Of a DNA stretch of 64,000 nucleotides, positions 31,839 through 38,858 are shown piece after piece. Position numbers and translations under genes: made by a program. The notes beneath the pieces are model-generated. The model saw only the letters and a list, made by a program, of their open reading frames with translations. It had not been told where the DNA came from and searched no databases. Numbering within the stretch: the first letter of the stretch is position 1; every line of letters starts with the position of its first letter. This DNA is from a virus, in IMG/VR virus record IMGVR_UViG_3300009026_000007, positions 1 through 64,000 of that record, one strand, 5' to 3'.

Positions 31839-32110
31839 AAATGAAACAAGTCTCACAAAAAGACTGTGAACACATTATGAATTTATGTGGAGCTTACAAG
31901 TATGGTAATCAATATTATCGAAATGTCAGCGACTGGAGATTAGATACTCTTGTAGGAGAATATAAACAAGGTCAGTGGGAAGTTCCAAACTACCTCTACG
32001 AAGCCTACATTAGGCCGGGTTATGCAGTAAAAAGTACCCCAGAAACCTTGCAAAGCTATTCTCTATGGGATAGACTGTGTTGGTCAATTAAACGTATTTG
32101 GGAGGTATGA
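31835..32110 (+). CDS. Hypothetical protein (91 aa)
   Basis: Tyr/Trp-rich (CGAYKYGNQYYRNVSDWR; LWDRLCWSIKRIW). Possibly a compact soluble fold. Overlaps the previous gene by 4 bp. No family recognised. Confidence 0.6.
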   Translation: MKMKQVSQKDCEHIMNLCGAYKYGNQYYRNVSDWRLDTLVGEYKQGQWEVPNYLYEAYIRPGYAVKSTPETLQSYSLWDRLCWSIKRIWEV

Positions 32111-32111
32111 A

Positions 32112-32357
32112 ATGCTGGTATATAAAAACATTACCCTTGTAAAATCATCTGATGGTGATTGGGAAGGGTTGTATCTTGATAACCAACTGTACACAGAAAA
32201 TCACAGCCTACGTCTAGAAGATGTGTTTGAAATTATTAATGATCACCACATCTCAGAAGCTGTGTCATTTGAGATTGATTGTGATTGGTTAGTTGAGGAC
32301 CAGGGCGGACTCTTACCAAATTTTCTTAGTGATATTCCTGAAGGTGCAAGGGTGTAA
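32112..32357 (+). CDS. Small acidic hypothetical protein (81 aa)
   Basis: GGGAGGTATGAA upstream. Acidic alpha/beta sequence (LVKSSDGDWEGLYLDNQLYT). One-base overlap with the next gene. No family recognised. Confidence 0.6.
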   Translation: MLVYKNITLVKSSDGDWEGLYLDNQLYTENHSLRLEDVFEIINDHHISEAVSFEIDCDWLVEDQGGLLPNFLSDIPEGARV

Positions 32358-32539
32358 TGTCTCTATCAAAATGTGACGGCACATCCTGCCCTGTAAAACA
32401 CAAATGTCAACGCTTCCTACAAACCCCTCTTGTGAAATATCAGAGTTATTTATGCATGATTATAGCTTGTAAGGATATGGACGAAGATGGGTGTAAATTC
32501 TTTATAGAGAGTGAGGAGAAAGAGAATGAATTGGTATAA
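32357..32539 (+). CDS. Cysteine-rich small protein (60 aa)
   Basis: CDGTSCPVKHKCQRF and then CMIIACKDMDEDGCKFF give six Cys in a spacing seen in small phage metal-binding proteins. Metal (zinc or iron-sulfur) and role are unknown. Confidence 0.62.
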   Translation: MSLSKCDGTSCPVKHKCQRFLQTPLVKYQSYLCMIIACKDMDEDGCKFFIESEEKENELV

Positions 32540-32738
32540 TGAGATTTGTGCTAATGGACTTACTGAGAAACCCCCTAAAGATATACCTAAACCTAAATGG
32601 GCAACACACTCATTTAAAAGAATGGGAAGGATTCTTTATGGCAACCTTTACGGTGAAAGTTTGATTTGGGTTAATGAAGAAAGAACCTTGTATTATACAA
32701 ATGAAGATATAGACCAAGGGTCTTTGTTAAAATTCTAA
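32526..32738 (+). CDS. Small basic hypothetical protein (70 aa)
   Basis: ATG at 32526 with GAGGAG six bases upstream; it starts inside the preceding gene. Pro/Lys-rich start (EKPPKDIPKPKWATHSFKRM). No family recognised. Confidence 0.6.
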   Translation: MNWYNEICANGLTEKPPKDIPKPKWATHSFKRMGRILYGNLYGESLIWVNEERTLYYTNEDIDQGSLLKF

Positions 32739-32747
32739 GAAAATGCC

Positions 32748-32776
32748 TTGACACACCTCTAAAAACCACCTAAGCT
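32748..32776 (+). promoter_or_regulatory. Sigma70-like promoter
   Basis: Consensus TTGACA, 17 bp, TAAGCT, 34 bp before the 32810 gene. Confidence 0.65.
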
Positions 32777-32809
32777 ATCCCTACACACAGAATATTGAGG
32801 AGAGATGTT

Positions 32810-33025
32810 ATGAAGAGTCAATTTAACCTACGTCTGAATGAGAGATGTGAATCTCACTCTTGCTCAGAAGGTGATCATGCTAACCGCTGCCCCAAAGATG
32901 GTAAGTTATATGCTGTGTGGGGAATTGGTATTGAGTACAATGATCGGCACGAGTATTATCTTTGCGAAGAGGGTGTCAGTATTGATGTAAATCATGGGTT
33001 TACAGTTCAGGAGATTACAGAATGA
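32810..33025 (+). CDS. Small Cys/His-containing protein (71 aa)
   Basis: GAGGAGAGATGTT upstream of the ATG. CESHSCSEGDHANRCPKDGK is a possible metal site. First gene after a consensus promoter. No family recognised. Confidence 0.6.
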   Translation: MKSQFNLRLNERCESHSCSEGDHANRCPKDGKLYAVWGIGIEYNDRHEYYLCEEGVSIDVNHGFTVQEITE

Positions 33026-33243
33026 AGCAACCAAAGAAATCAGCCACTGTATCGGTGAAAGCATCCCAACAACAAATCCTAGACGCACAGAAATGGCTAC
33101 AGTTTGTAGCCCATTGCCAAATCAAGTGGGAATGTCTCTCACCAGATTGGCAAGAGTTCTATTACAATATGGGTGATACGGGCTCTTCTAGTGAACTGTT
33201 GAATGAGTCTATTAGTAAAGCTATTGAAGGAGATAAAGAATGA
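33022..33243 (+). CDS. Small basic hypothetical protein (73 aa)
   Basis: Lys/Ser/Gln-rich start then helices (ILDAQKWLQFVAHCQIKWEC). Overlaps both neighbours by 4 bp. No family recognised. Confidence 0.6.
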   Translation: MKQPKKSATVSVKASQQQILDAQKWLQFVAHCQIKWECLSPDWQEFYYNMGDTGSSSELLNESISKAIEGDKE

Positions 33244-33461
33244 GTAAAATTAAGCTGTTATACTTCAAACCAAGTGGTAAGTGGGGTTATGAAGGTGAAC
33301 TTGAATGGGTTGATCATAGTTCTATGTTTTCGCTAAGGGAGCATGTAAGAAATCTAACTGCTACTAATAATCTTCCAGGCTTATCTTCTGGTTCTTGGGA
33401 AGGGCCAATTTACATTGATGCATCTGAACACCCTCTAGGGTTTCCGCAATTAATTATTTAA
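33240..33461 (+). CDS. Small beta-rich hypothetical protein (73 aa)
   Basis: Starts MSKIKLLYFKPSGKWGYEGE, with a central helix and GPIYIDASEHPLGFPQLII at the end. No family recognised; coupled to the gene before it. Confidence 0.6.
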   Translation: MSKIKLLYFKPSGKWGYEGELEWVDHSSMFSLREHVRNLTATNNLPGLSSGSWEGPIYIDASEHPLGFPQLII

Positions 33462-33473
33462 GGTCAATTAAAC

Positions 33474-33662
33474 ATGAACATCCTACAATTACGTGACACA
33501 CTCCGCCAAGCAGAACAAGCTTACACTAAAGCTAAAACTAGCTTGGACGGGAGTATTGAATTAATCCAAGCAAAGTCAGCTTTGAAAGATGCAAGGTTTA
33601 ATTATGCAGAGGCTTGCCAAGATCTTGTTGAGGAAATGATAATGATGGGAGAATTGAAATGA
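33474..33662 (+). CDS. Small coiled-coil protein (62 aa)
   Basis: Fully helical (LRDTLRQAEQAYTKAKTSLD) with heptad spacing. Stop overlaps the next start. No family recognised. Confidence 0.6.
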   Translation: MNILQLRDTLRQAEQAYTKAKTSLDGSIELIQAKSALKDARFNYAEACQDLVEEMIMMGELK

Positions 33663-33979
33663 ATCCTAAATATTCACAAGGTGAATCTATTATTTTGCAA
33701 AGTCTCTCTTCACCAGAAAGTAATGGTGAGTATACAATTCGTCAGGTAGTAAAACAGGGTGAAATGTATAAGTGTAGACATGCTGGCTGGGATGTTATAA
33801 ACGTTGAAGGATTGGGATATATTCTTGAGGAAATTGTAACACTTTCAGAAGCTGACGACGACACACCGATTGAAGGCATGTGGGCAGAATCAGCCTTACG
33901 TAAACGTCATGAACCTTCCCAAATGTCTTTCCAATCCCTTATCCAAAGTATCAATAGTCCAGTGAAACAAGAGAGTTAG
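33659..33979 (+). CDS. Hypothetical protein (106 aa)
   Basis: The first half resembles a small SH3/KOW-like domain (YSQGESIILQSLSSPESNGE; GEMYKCRHAGWDVI), the second is acidic and helical. No firm family. Confidence 0.6.
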   Translation: MNPKYSQGESIILQSLSSPESNGEYTIRQVVKQGEMYKCRHAGWDVINVEGLGYILEEIVTLSEADDDTPIEGMWAESALRKRHEPSQMSFQSLIQSINSPVKQES

Positions 33980-33981
33980 CC

Positions 33982-34152
33982 ATGAAACTCCTAAAAGATA
34001 TAACAACAATATTCATTATTCTATTCACATCTATCATAGCCTTTGGAGCAATTATTGTTCTCTTCAAGGCGATCTTTGGTTCAATGGCTAATTTATTTGG
34101 GTGTATTGTCCAGCCCTTGCCAAGAATGGGTAGAGTCTGTAAAAGTACCTAA
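33982..34152 (+). CDS. Small membrane protein (56 aa)
   Basis: One long hydrophobic helix (TTIFIILFTSIIAFGAIIVL) with a short basic tail. It lies 2 bp after the previous stop; the ribosome-binding site is weak (GAGAG). It is followed by a large inverted repeat. Confidence 0.55.
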   Translation: MKLLKDITTIFIILFTSIIAFGAIIVLFKAIFGSMANLFGCIVQPLPRMGRVCKST

Positions 34153-34168
34153 GCTTGAAAATATCTGA

Positions 34169-34220
34169 ATAATCTTACCAGAAACCTCTTGACGGCTTGA
34201 GAGGTTTCGATTAAGATTAT
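34169..34220 (+). repeat. Large two-tier inverted repeat containing a promoter
   Basis: Outer arms ATAATCTTA (34169-34177) and TAAGATTAT (34212-34220) and inner arms GAAACCTCT (34181-34189) and AGAGGTTTC (34200-34208) are all perfect. They are separated by only 3 nt on each side and a 10-nt loop. The -35 box falls in the loop and the -10 box in the outer right arm of the promoter at 34189-34217. It could be an operator, a cruciform or an RNA hairpin. Confidence 0.75.
34189..34217 (+). promoter_or_regulatory. Sigma70-like promoter inside the inverted repeat
   Basis: TTGACG, 17 bp, TAAGAT, wholly within the 52-bp inverted repeat and 58 bp before the next gene. Confidence 0.6.
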
Positions 34221-34274
34221 GCTTGTATCCGAGCACACATAAGAAGTAAGACAAACAGATATTGGAGAGATAAC

Positions 34275-34526
34275 ATGAAATACCCAATTGCAAATATCCC
34301 TTATGCTGGTGATGCTGGTTATCGAGTAGTGGGCTTCAAGATTCAAGAAGGTGATGAGGCTTATGGTCTTTATGGCCTATCAGAACCTGCAACATGGTTC
34401 AATAAATTTATCAAACAAGGCATCAAAAATCATGACGGACAAAAGCTTTTGGTTGAGCATATACTGAATACAGACAAGGGTATCTCTGACACAACACGTC
34501 AAATTCTTGAGGGGTTTTTGAAATGA
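34275..34526 (+). CDS. Hypothetical protein (83 aa)
   Basis: TTGGAGAGATAAC upstream. Gly/Tyr-rich (YGLYGLSEPATWFNKFIKQG). Its stop overlaps the next start. No family recognised. Confidence 0.6.
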   Translation: MKYPIANIPYAGDAGYRVVGFKIQEGDEAYGLYGLSEPATWFNKFIKQGIKNHDGQKLLVEHILNTDKGISDTTRQILEGFLK

Positions 34527-34810
34527 AATATTCAATTGAACAAAAGCGTCAACTACTCGATTCCTTCGCTGGTAAATATTACAGCATTGATTGGGTAAAA
34601 TCTAACGGTGAGTCCCGTCAAGCAACAGTTCAACACATGCAACACAAGATGTTTGTAGGTGGTCACGCAACCAAGGCTAATGTCAGCACTGTTGCACACA
34701 AAATCGAGATGTATACGGCAGTGGATGTGGTTAAACAGGGCTGGATTAATGTGAATTTAAACACACTGAAACGTGTAAAGTGTGGTAATTTAGAAGTGGA
34801 ATTTGAGTAA
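34523..34810 (+). CDS. Conserved small phage protein (95 aa)
   Basis: Contains KMFVGGHATKANVSTVAHKI, then VDVVKQGWINVNLNTLKRVK, a pattern I associate with a conserved early phage protein of unknown function. It is the last gene before the GC-rich insert. Role unknown. Confidence 0.62.
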   Translation: MKYSIEQKRQLLDSFAGKYYSIDWVKSNGESRQATVQHMQHKMFVGGHATKANVSTVAHKIEMYTAVDVVKQGWINVNLNTLKRVKCGNLEVEFE

Positions 34811-34875
34811 AATTACTTATGCCGGTTGCCTACAGAGGCCGTCGGTCGTGATTTCTGATTATTTGGAGTTGGGTC

Positions 34876-35439
34876 ATGAATGAAGTGAAGCGGTATGACG
34901 AATATGAGTGCGGCGTGCGTGAATGTGCAGAATATGGCGAGTACGTTAAATCAGAAGACTTCGACCGGGTAACCGCCGAGCGTGACGCGGCGCTGGGGCG
35001 CGAGGATGCGTTGACCTTTGCATGTAACTCGTGCGCCCTAGAGGTAACCCAAATCAAAGAAAGCATGGCCTATCGCGGAAGCCTGCTATGCCGAGTTCAA
35101 GCTGAGCGTGACGCCCTGCAACAGCACCTGACCGCTGCGGATGAGCGGGCGGATGTGCTGGAGGGGTTGTTGCGTGAGGTTCAGAAGTCCGCGCGCAAGC
35201 AAGACTGGGCAAGTGGCTATCCGACACTGTTCGCAAGTGTTGATGCCGCACTCAAGCCAGCAGAGGCCAAGCTGTGCAAGACCTGCAACGGTACGGGCAT
35301 TGTGAGTGAAGGCGCCATGTACTGCTCTTCTGGCGGAATCCCTTTTGAGTGCGGCCCCATTGAGTGCGTGAAGGACTGCCCGGAGTGCACAAAACCATGG
35401 CCCAACTCCCCGCCTACTGCCAGTGCCTACTGGCAGTAG
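34876..35439 (+). CDS. Pseudomonas-phage-type protein with coiled coil and zinc site
   Basis: 187 residues. An acidic start, a central coiled coil (RVQAERDALQQHLTAADERA) and a C-terminal zinc-ribbon-like part (CKTCNGTGIVSEGAMYCSSG; CVKDCPECTKPW). The combination VTAERDAALGRE...LREVQKSA with a CxTCNGTG end resembles small genes in the early regions of Pseudomonas phages. GGAGTTGGGTC upstream. Codon use is GC-rich, unlike its neighbours. Function unknown. Confidence 0.68.
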   Translation: MNEVKRYDEYECGVRECAEYGEYVKSEDFDRVTAERDAALGREDALTFACNSCALEVTQIKESMAYRGSLLCRVQAERDALQQHLTAADERADVLEGLLREVQKSARKQDWASGYPTLFASVDAALKPAEAKLCKTCNGTGIVSEGAMYCSSGGIPFECGPIECVKDCPECTKPWPNSPPTASAYWQ

Positions 35440-35443
35440 GCAC
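35413..35443 (+). repeat. GC-rich element with two mutually exclusive hairpins
   Basis: CCTACTGCCAG (35413-35423) pairs perfectly with CTGGCAGTAGG (35430-35440), an 11-bp stem. Alternatively GTGCCTAC (35423-35430) pairs with GTAGGCAC (35436-35443). It spans the stop of the 34876 gene. No T-run follows, so it is not a standard terminator; a REP-like element is possible. Confidence 0.6.
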
Positions 35444-35465
35444 AACTGATTTGCTGAGGTGATTT

Positions 35466-35612
35466 ATGAATAAGCCGGTCTGGTATTACGAGAGGGGGGC
35501 GCTTCGCGTCCTAATCGGAAATCTTGAGGTTATATGCCCCGATATAGGTCTGCCTCTAGTCAGGATGGTCGCCCTGACTATCCAGCACTGCAAGGAGTCG
35601 AAACTGTTATGA
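35466..35612 (+). CDS. Small protein in the GC-rich insert (48 aa)
   Basis: GAGGTGATTT upstream of the ATG. Sequence MNKPVWYYERGALRVLIGNL then hydrophobic residues and a Cys/Lys end. Its stop overlaps the next ATG (ATGA). Function unknown. Confidence 0.55.
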   Translation: MNKPVWYYERGALRVLIGNLEVICPDIGLPLVRMVALTIQHCKESKLL

Positions 35613-36016
35613 CCACCAACCAAACGATTGACGGCGTGCCGCGTGAGGCATTCAAGTGGGCGTTAGAGCAGCTTGAGGAAGACGGGAACAAAGGCTGCGG
35701 CTACTTCGACAGTCTGCGCGCCCTGCTGGATTCGCCTGCCGTGCATCCTGATTTGGGCTCTAGTCCAGCCAACCACATGGCATGGCTACTGGACAAGGTA
35801 GTTAACCCTGGCGAATACCCGGTCCATGTTCTGCATGAGCAGATACGCTCAACATTGGAAGTTCTCGGTAAGCCAGCCGCCCAGCCCCAGGGCGAGCCGG
35901 TAGAACTGGCGGTGCTGCCAGAAAGAGCTGATCACAAAAGCGACAATGCCCCAACCCGGCATTCTGCGAAGATGAAGATTTCGCACATGGCTGGAACGCC
36001 TGCCTCGACGAAGTAA
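35609..36016 (+). pseudogene. Pseudomonas-phage-type early protein with a shifted C-terminus
   Basis: The opening MTTNQTIDGVPREAFKWALE and the stretch GKPAAQPQGEPVELAVLPER are typical of a family common in Pseudomonas phages. After LPERADHKSD the reading frame gives an atypical end (THSAK-like sequence to KISHMAGTPASTK). Another frame over the same bases reads EDEDFAHGWNACLDEVKRLN, the family's usual ending. A frameshift between about 35930 and 35970 therefore seems to have replaced the natural C-terminus. It may be a decaying import or a sequencing error. Confidence 0.62.
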
Positions 36017-36039
36017 AGAGGCTGAATACCAAGTAACCG

Positions 36040-36067
36040 TTGACAACACCTAAATCTATGCTAATAT
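36040..36067 (+). promoter_or_regulatory. Sigma70-like promoter after the GC-rich insert
   Basis: TTGACA, 16 bp, TAATAT at the right border of the insert; drives the two membrane-protein genes that follow. Confidence 0.68.
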
Positions 36068-36132
36068 CTACACAAAGGAGAAGGAAATAAGTCTTTCTCT
36101 GTTTGTTGATAATATAGGTTTAGGAGGTTTTT

Positions 36133-36333
36133 GTGTCACTTAAAATGTGTAAGTGCAAATCATGTGGGGTGCAGATTGGCGTTAAGTCTGGGTTGTCTGG
36201 TGGTGGGCATTGTGTTGCCTTGTTGCTTACATTGTTCACTGGGTTGCTATTTGCTCCAGTGTATTTGTTGATGATTCTGGTTAGTGGCAACACTCGTTGT
36301 TCACAATGTGGCAGTGTTGCTAAAGCTATTTAA
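36133..36333 (+). CDS. Zinc-ribbon membrane protein (66 aa)
   Basis: GTG start with TAGGAGG upstream. CKCKSCGVQIG and TRCSQCGSVAK are the two knuckles of a zinc ribbon, interrupted by one membrane segment (VALLLTLFTGLLFAPVYLLM). An unusual arrangement placing both metal ligands on the same side only if the hydrophobic part is a hairpin. Function unknown. Confidence 0.65.
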   Translation: MSLKMCKCKSCGVQIGVKSGLSGGGHCVALLLTLFTGLLFAPVYLLMILVSGNTRCSQCGSVAKAI

Positions 36334-36344
36334 AGGAGAAATAT

Positions 36345-36788
36345 ATGGAATGGTTTTTGATTTATCTATTTGTAATGGTTGAACGCGTTGGTTCAATGCT
36401 TATGTTTGGTTGGCTGTTTTTCTGGCTAGGCATTGGTTTGATTGTATTTGCTTGTATTGTTTCAGCTTGTTTAACTGAAGGTTGGGATAATAAAACAACG
36501 TTTAAAGATCATTGGACAGAGCACGCTTTCATTAAGTTACTCAAACGAAGCGCTAAGATTCTTATTCCCTTTGGTTTTCTCATTGGAACAATTGGTTTTC
36601 TCATGCCAAGCCAGAAGGACGCAGCTATCATTGTAGGCAGTGGAGTCACTTACAATGTTTTGACAAGTGAAACAGGTAAACGCCTTGGCGGGAAGGCTGT
36701 TGAATTGCTGGAGCAGAAGATTGACAATGCTTTGAATGATAAACCTATAGAGCCAGAAAAACCTAAGACCAAGGGTCAATCACTATAA
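36345..36788 (+). CDS. Multi-pass membrane protein (147 aa)
   Basis: AAAGGAGAAATAT upstream. Three hydrophobic segments: MEWFLIYLFVMVE.., GWLFFWLGIGLIVFACIVSA and ILIPFGFLIGTIGFLMPS. A soluble C-terminus (GGKAVELLEQKIDNALNDK) follows. It could be a superinfection-exclusion or host-envelope protein, but no family is recognised. It ends just before a combined terminator/promoter. Confidence 0.65.
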   Translation: MEWFLIYLFVMVERVGSMLMFGWLFFWLGIGLIVFACIVSACLTEGWDNKTTFKDHWTEHAFIKLLKRSAKILIPFGFLIGTIGFLMPSQKDAAIIVGSGVTYNVLTSETGKRLGGKAVELLEQKIDNALNDKPIEPEKPKTKGQSL

Positions 36789-36807
36789 ATAATCTGAAAT
36801 TTCTTTC

Positions 36808-36834
36808 AAAGGCCCTTGACGGGCCTTTTCTTTT
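36808..36834 (+). terminator. Terminator whose loop holds the next promoter's -35 box
   Basis: AAAGGCCC, loop TTGAC, GGGCCTTT is followed by TTCTTTT. It ends the membrane-protein transcript. Confidence 0.78.
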
Positions 36835-36844
36835 GCCTTAGAAT
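36816..36844 (+). promoter_or_regulatory. Sigma70-like promoter overlapping the terminator
   Basis: TTGACG, 17 bp, TAGAAT. The -35 box is the terminator loop plus one base and the spacer contains the T-run. Confidence 0.65.
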
Positions 36845-36881
36845 TGACCTAACGAAACAGATAAAGCCTTTGAGGTGTATC

Positions 36882-37460
36882 ATGAGAAATTACATTGTAG
36901 CAAGCTGGAACGACGCTGATCAATATGACTACTCTGGTCAGATGGTCGGTAATCGCCAGTCTAAATCTCAGAAGGTACACTTCAATCCTGATGGATCAGC
37001 TTGTACAGCCTCTTATGCTGATCCTACAGATAAAGTAGCCCGCAAAACATCTATCCCACTTCGTCAACGTATCCTCCCACAAGAAGTGCGTTTGAACACT
37101 CTTGACACTCAAATAGAAGAACTCAATCAAGAGTATAATTCTAATAGAATGTCTTATGGTGAATATGTACAACTCAAGACAATCCTTGACAAAAAGAGAG
37201 CAAGGGCTTGGGAGTTGTATGTAAAAGCTGGTGGGGTTGTCCAAGAATCAATTGAAGAGGATGAATTATCGATAGAATCAGCCTATGAAATCAACGATAG
37301 TTATTCAGCTAACTCCGTGTGTGGGGTAGGGATTATCGACGATTTGAGTGATGAAAATTGCCTGAAAGTATTTTTACAAAAGGCTTGCACGATAGCTAAA
37401 AGTTTAGTAAAGTTGTCTCAACGGGCAAAAGCCTATTACCAAGAATTAAAAGAGGTGTAA
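36882..37460 (+). CDS. Hypothetical protein (192 aa)
   Basis: ATG at 36882 with GAGGTG upstream; a longer frame runs back through the promoter and is rejected. The middle is a coiled-coil-like region (LDTQIEELNQEYNSNRMSYG), with basic and acidic flanks. No family recognised. Confidence 0.65.
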   Translation: MRNYIVASWNDADQYDYSGQMVGNRQSKSQKVHFNPDGSACTASYADPTDKVARKTSIPLRQRILPQEVRLNTLDTQIEELNQEYNSNRMSYGEYVQLKTILDKKRARAWELYVKAGGVVQESIEEDELSIESAYEINDSYSANSVCGVGIIDDLSDENCLKVFLQKACTIAKSLVKLSQRAKAYYQELKEV

Positions 37461-37461
37461 G

Positions 37462-37707
37462 ATGATTACTGTAAATGAAAAACAAGCAAACGTAGAAGAG
37501 TTTGAAGTTGGTACAGTTATTTACGATTCAAAAGCGGGAAAAGATCCTAAAGATTGTCTTATTCTGATTGTAGAGGGTTACGACACAATCAACGAAGGTT
37601 GCTTTGCTGGTATTTACTTGAAAAGTCTTCGATACAGCGATGGACTAAGTAAAACCCACGCCGACTGGAAACTTTTTACTGGTAGTATCACAATTCAAAA
37701 CGATTAG
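37462..37707 (+). CDS. Small hypothetical protein (81 aa)
   Basis: AGAGGTGTAAG upstream. Contains VGTVIYDSKAGKDPKDCLIL and a beta-rich rest; possibly SH3-like. One base separates it from the previous stop. Confidence 0.6.
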   Translation: MITVNEKQANVEEFEVGTVIYDSKAGKDPKDCLILIVEGYDTINEGCFAGIYLKSLRYSDGLSKTHADWKLFTGSITIQND

Positions 37708-37715
37708 GTGATATC

Positions 37716-37907
37716 ATGAACATCCTCCCAAATGACATTGTATACGTCTTAAATAAATCCTCTACAGCTATTGTATTGTGTACGTATGGGCGTGACATCA
37801 AGTCGTCATCACCTTACAGTAAGCATAACAAGACACAAGCTTGCCTTAAGAGTCCAATTGAAGGTAAGCGTTATTGGAGCATTAACGATTTGAATAAGGT
37901 GGTGTGA
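37716..37907 (+). CDS. Small basic hypothetical protein (63 aa)
   Basis: TTAGGTGATATC upstream. Starts MNILPNDIVYVLNKSSTAIV, then is rich in Lys/Ser/Tyr. No family recognised. Confidence 0.58.
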   Translation: MNILPNDIVYVLNKSSTAIVLCTYGRDIKSSSPYSKHNKTQACLKSPIEGKRYWSINDLNKVV

Positions 37908-37908
37908 G

Positions 37909-38238
37909 ATGGACAAATACCAAGCTTTGTTTGTACGAGCAATTAAAAGTAAATCTCCCGATTTTCGTGTTAAACGTCTTTACTCTAGGTTTTATTGTTC
38001 ACAGGTAGCTGAAATCCACATCTGTCGAGTAGTAAGTAAAATCGTAGAACATAACAACTTAATGTCTACTAAAGATTGGATTGATGGACTTAACCCCATT
38101 AATGGTTGGATGTACGGTATTGATGAGAATACAAGCTACTACGAACGCTGCAACAAGTTAATGTATAGCTTTATTCGATTAACCGAAATCAGCAAGTTTG
38201 ATAAATTTCCTCTACCAGCATTCTGGAGAAACAAATGA
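37909..38238 (+). CDS. Hypothetical protein (109 aa)
   Basis: Helical and Cys-containing (FYCSQVAEIHICRVVSKIVE). GGTGGTGTG upstream. Overlaps the next small gene by 4 bp. No family recognised. Confidence 0.6.
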   Translation: MDKYQALFVRAIKSKSPDFRVKRLYSRFYCSQVAEIHICRVVSKIVEHNNLMSTKDWIDGLNPINGWMYGIDENTSYYERCNKLMYSFIRLTEISKFDKFPLPAFWRNK

Positions 38239-38342
38239 CAAACACACAAGCATTCACTAAAGCTTTCTCCTTGCTTGAGAAGGGGATTAAGGCTAAGCTG
38301 TATAAATCTAATGGAATGTGGGTTTGTGAGGAAGTGAAATGA
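38235..38342 (+). CDS. Very small hypothetical protein (35 aa)
   Basis: TGGAGAAACAA upstream; stop overlaps the next ATG. Sequence TQAFTKAFSLLEKGIKAKLY followed by a short Trp/Cys end. Supported by ribosome-binding site and coupling. Confidence 0.5.
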   Translation: MTNTQAFTKAFSLLEKGIKAKLYKSNGMWVCEEVK

Positions 38343-38518
38343 ATAAGTATGATGACAGTGTAATAAGCCAAGCTTACTTAAATGGCTATCAAGACTTTGA
38401 GAATCATGGTTATGATGTACCTTGTCCATATCACCCTGAGACAAAAGAATCAAGTTATTGGACTATCGGTTTTAACGATGCTGTTAAAGACCATTCTGAA
38501 TATAAGAGTAGCTACTAA
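38339..38518 (+). CDS. Small hypothetical protein (59 aa)
   Basis: Asp/Tyr/His-rich (NGYQDFENHGYDVPCPYHPE). It starts in the preceding stop and ends in TAATG with the next start. A GAGGAAG site precedes it. Confidence 0.55.
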   Translation: MNKYDDSVISQAYLNGYQDFENHGYDVPCPYHPETKESSYWTIGFNDAVKDHSEYKSSY

Positions 38519-38679
38519 TGAAACATATCCAACAACACAATGAACAAACATCTTTCCAGAAATTCGTTAAGACATCTAAGCGAGAAGTCTTTGAGGGATT
38601 GTATCCTAAAGAAGATAACCCTAAGAAAAGTTATAGTAAGCAACGATCATTTAAACGAGATATGTGGAGTGTTGAGTGA
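38518..38679 (+). CDS. Small basic protein (53 aa)
   Basis: Gln/Lys/Arg-rich, strongly basic C-terminus (KKSYSKQRSFKRDMWSVE), which could bind nucleic acid. Coupled at both ends by 1-bp overlaps. Confidence 0.52.
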   Translation: MKHIQQHNEQTSFQKFVKTSKREVFEGLYPKEDNPKKSYSKQRSFKRDMWSVE

Positions 38680-38852
38680 TGGAAAGTTTTGAGGTTCTTA
38701 AATTTCATGTCGCCAAGTTTAATTACTCGCTTGATGACTACGAACAAATGTCTAATTCCATGAACTTAACAGCTTGCAGACTCTTTATTAAAAATTGTCG
38801 AGAGAAGTACCCCAACGCAGAATATGTTATTATTGCTGTCCTTGACGAGTGA
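38679..38852 (+). CDS. Small protein related to the 40857 gene (57 aa)
   Basis: The C-terminal half (FIKNCREKYPNAEYVIIAVLDE read in two parts: FIKNCREKYPNAEY and VIIAVLDE) matches the protein encoded at 40857-41030 (FIKNSRECEPKVEF, YIIAVLEE). The two are paralogues about 2 kb apart. Function unknown. Confidence 0.6.
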   Translation: MESFEVLKFHVAKFNYSLDDYEQMSNSMNLTACRLFIKNCREKYPNAEYVIIAVLDE

Positions 38853-38858
38853 TTAAAT

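Larger units (their letters stand above)
34820..36030 (+). other. GC-rich inserted segment
   Basis: Base composition changes abruptly just after the 34810 stop and returns to the AT-rich norm just before the promoter at 36040. Codon use inside (GCG, GCC, CTG, CGC) differs sharply from both sides. It holds three plus-strand genes and a strong hairpin. The encoded proteins resemble Pseudomonas phage proteins, which suggests recent acquisition. No transposase or integrase is seen in it. Confidence 0.75.

Noticed and set aside
34830-35445. Long minus-strand open frames in the GC-rich insert
   Set aside because: They mirror the GC-rich plus-strand genes, lack ribosome-binding sites and have no recognisable protein features.
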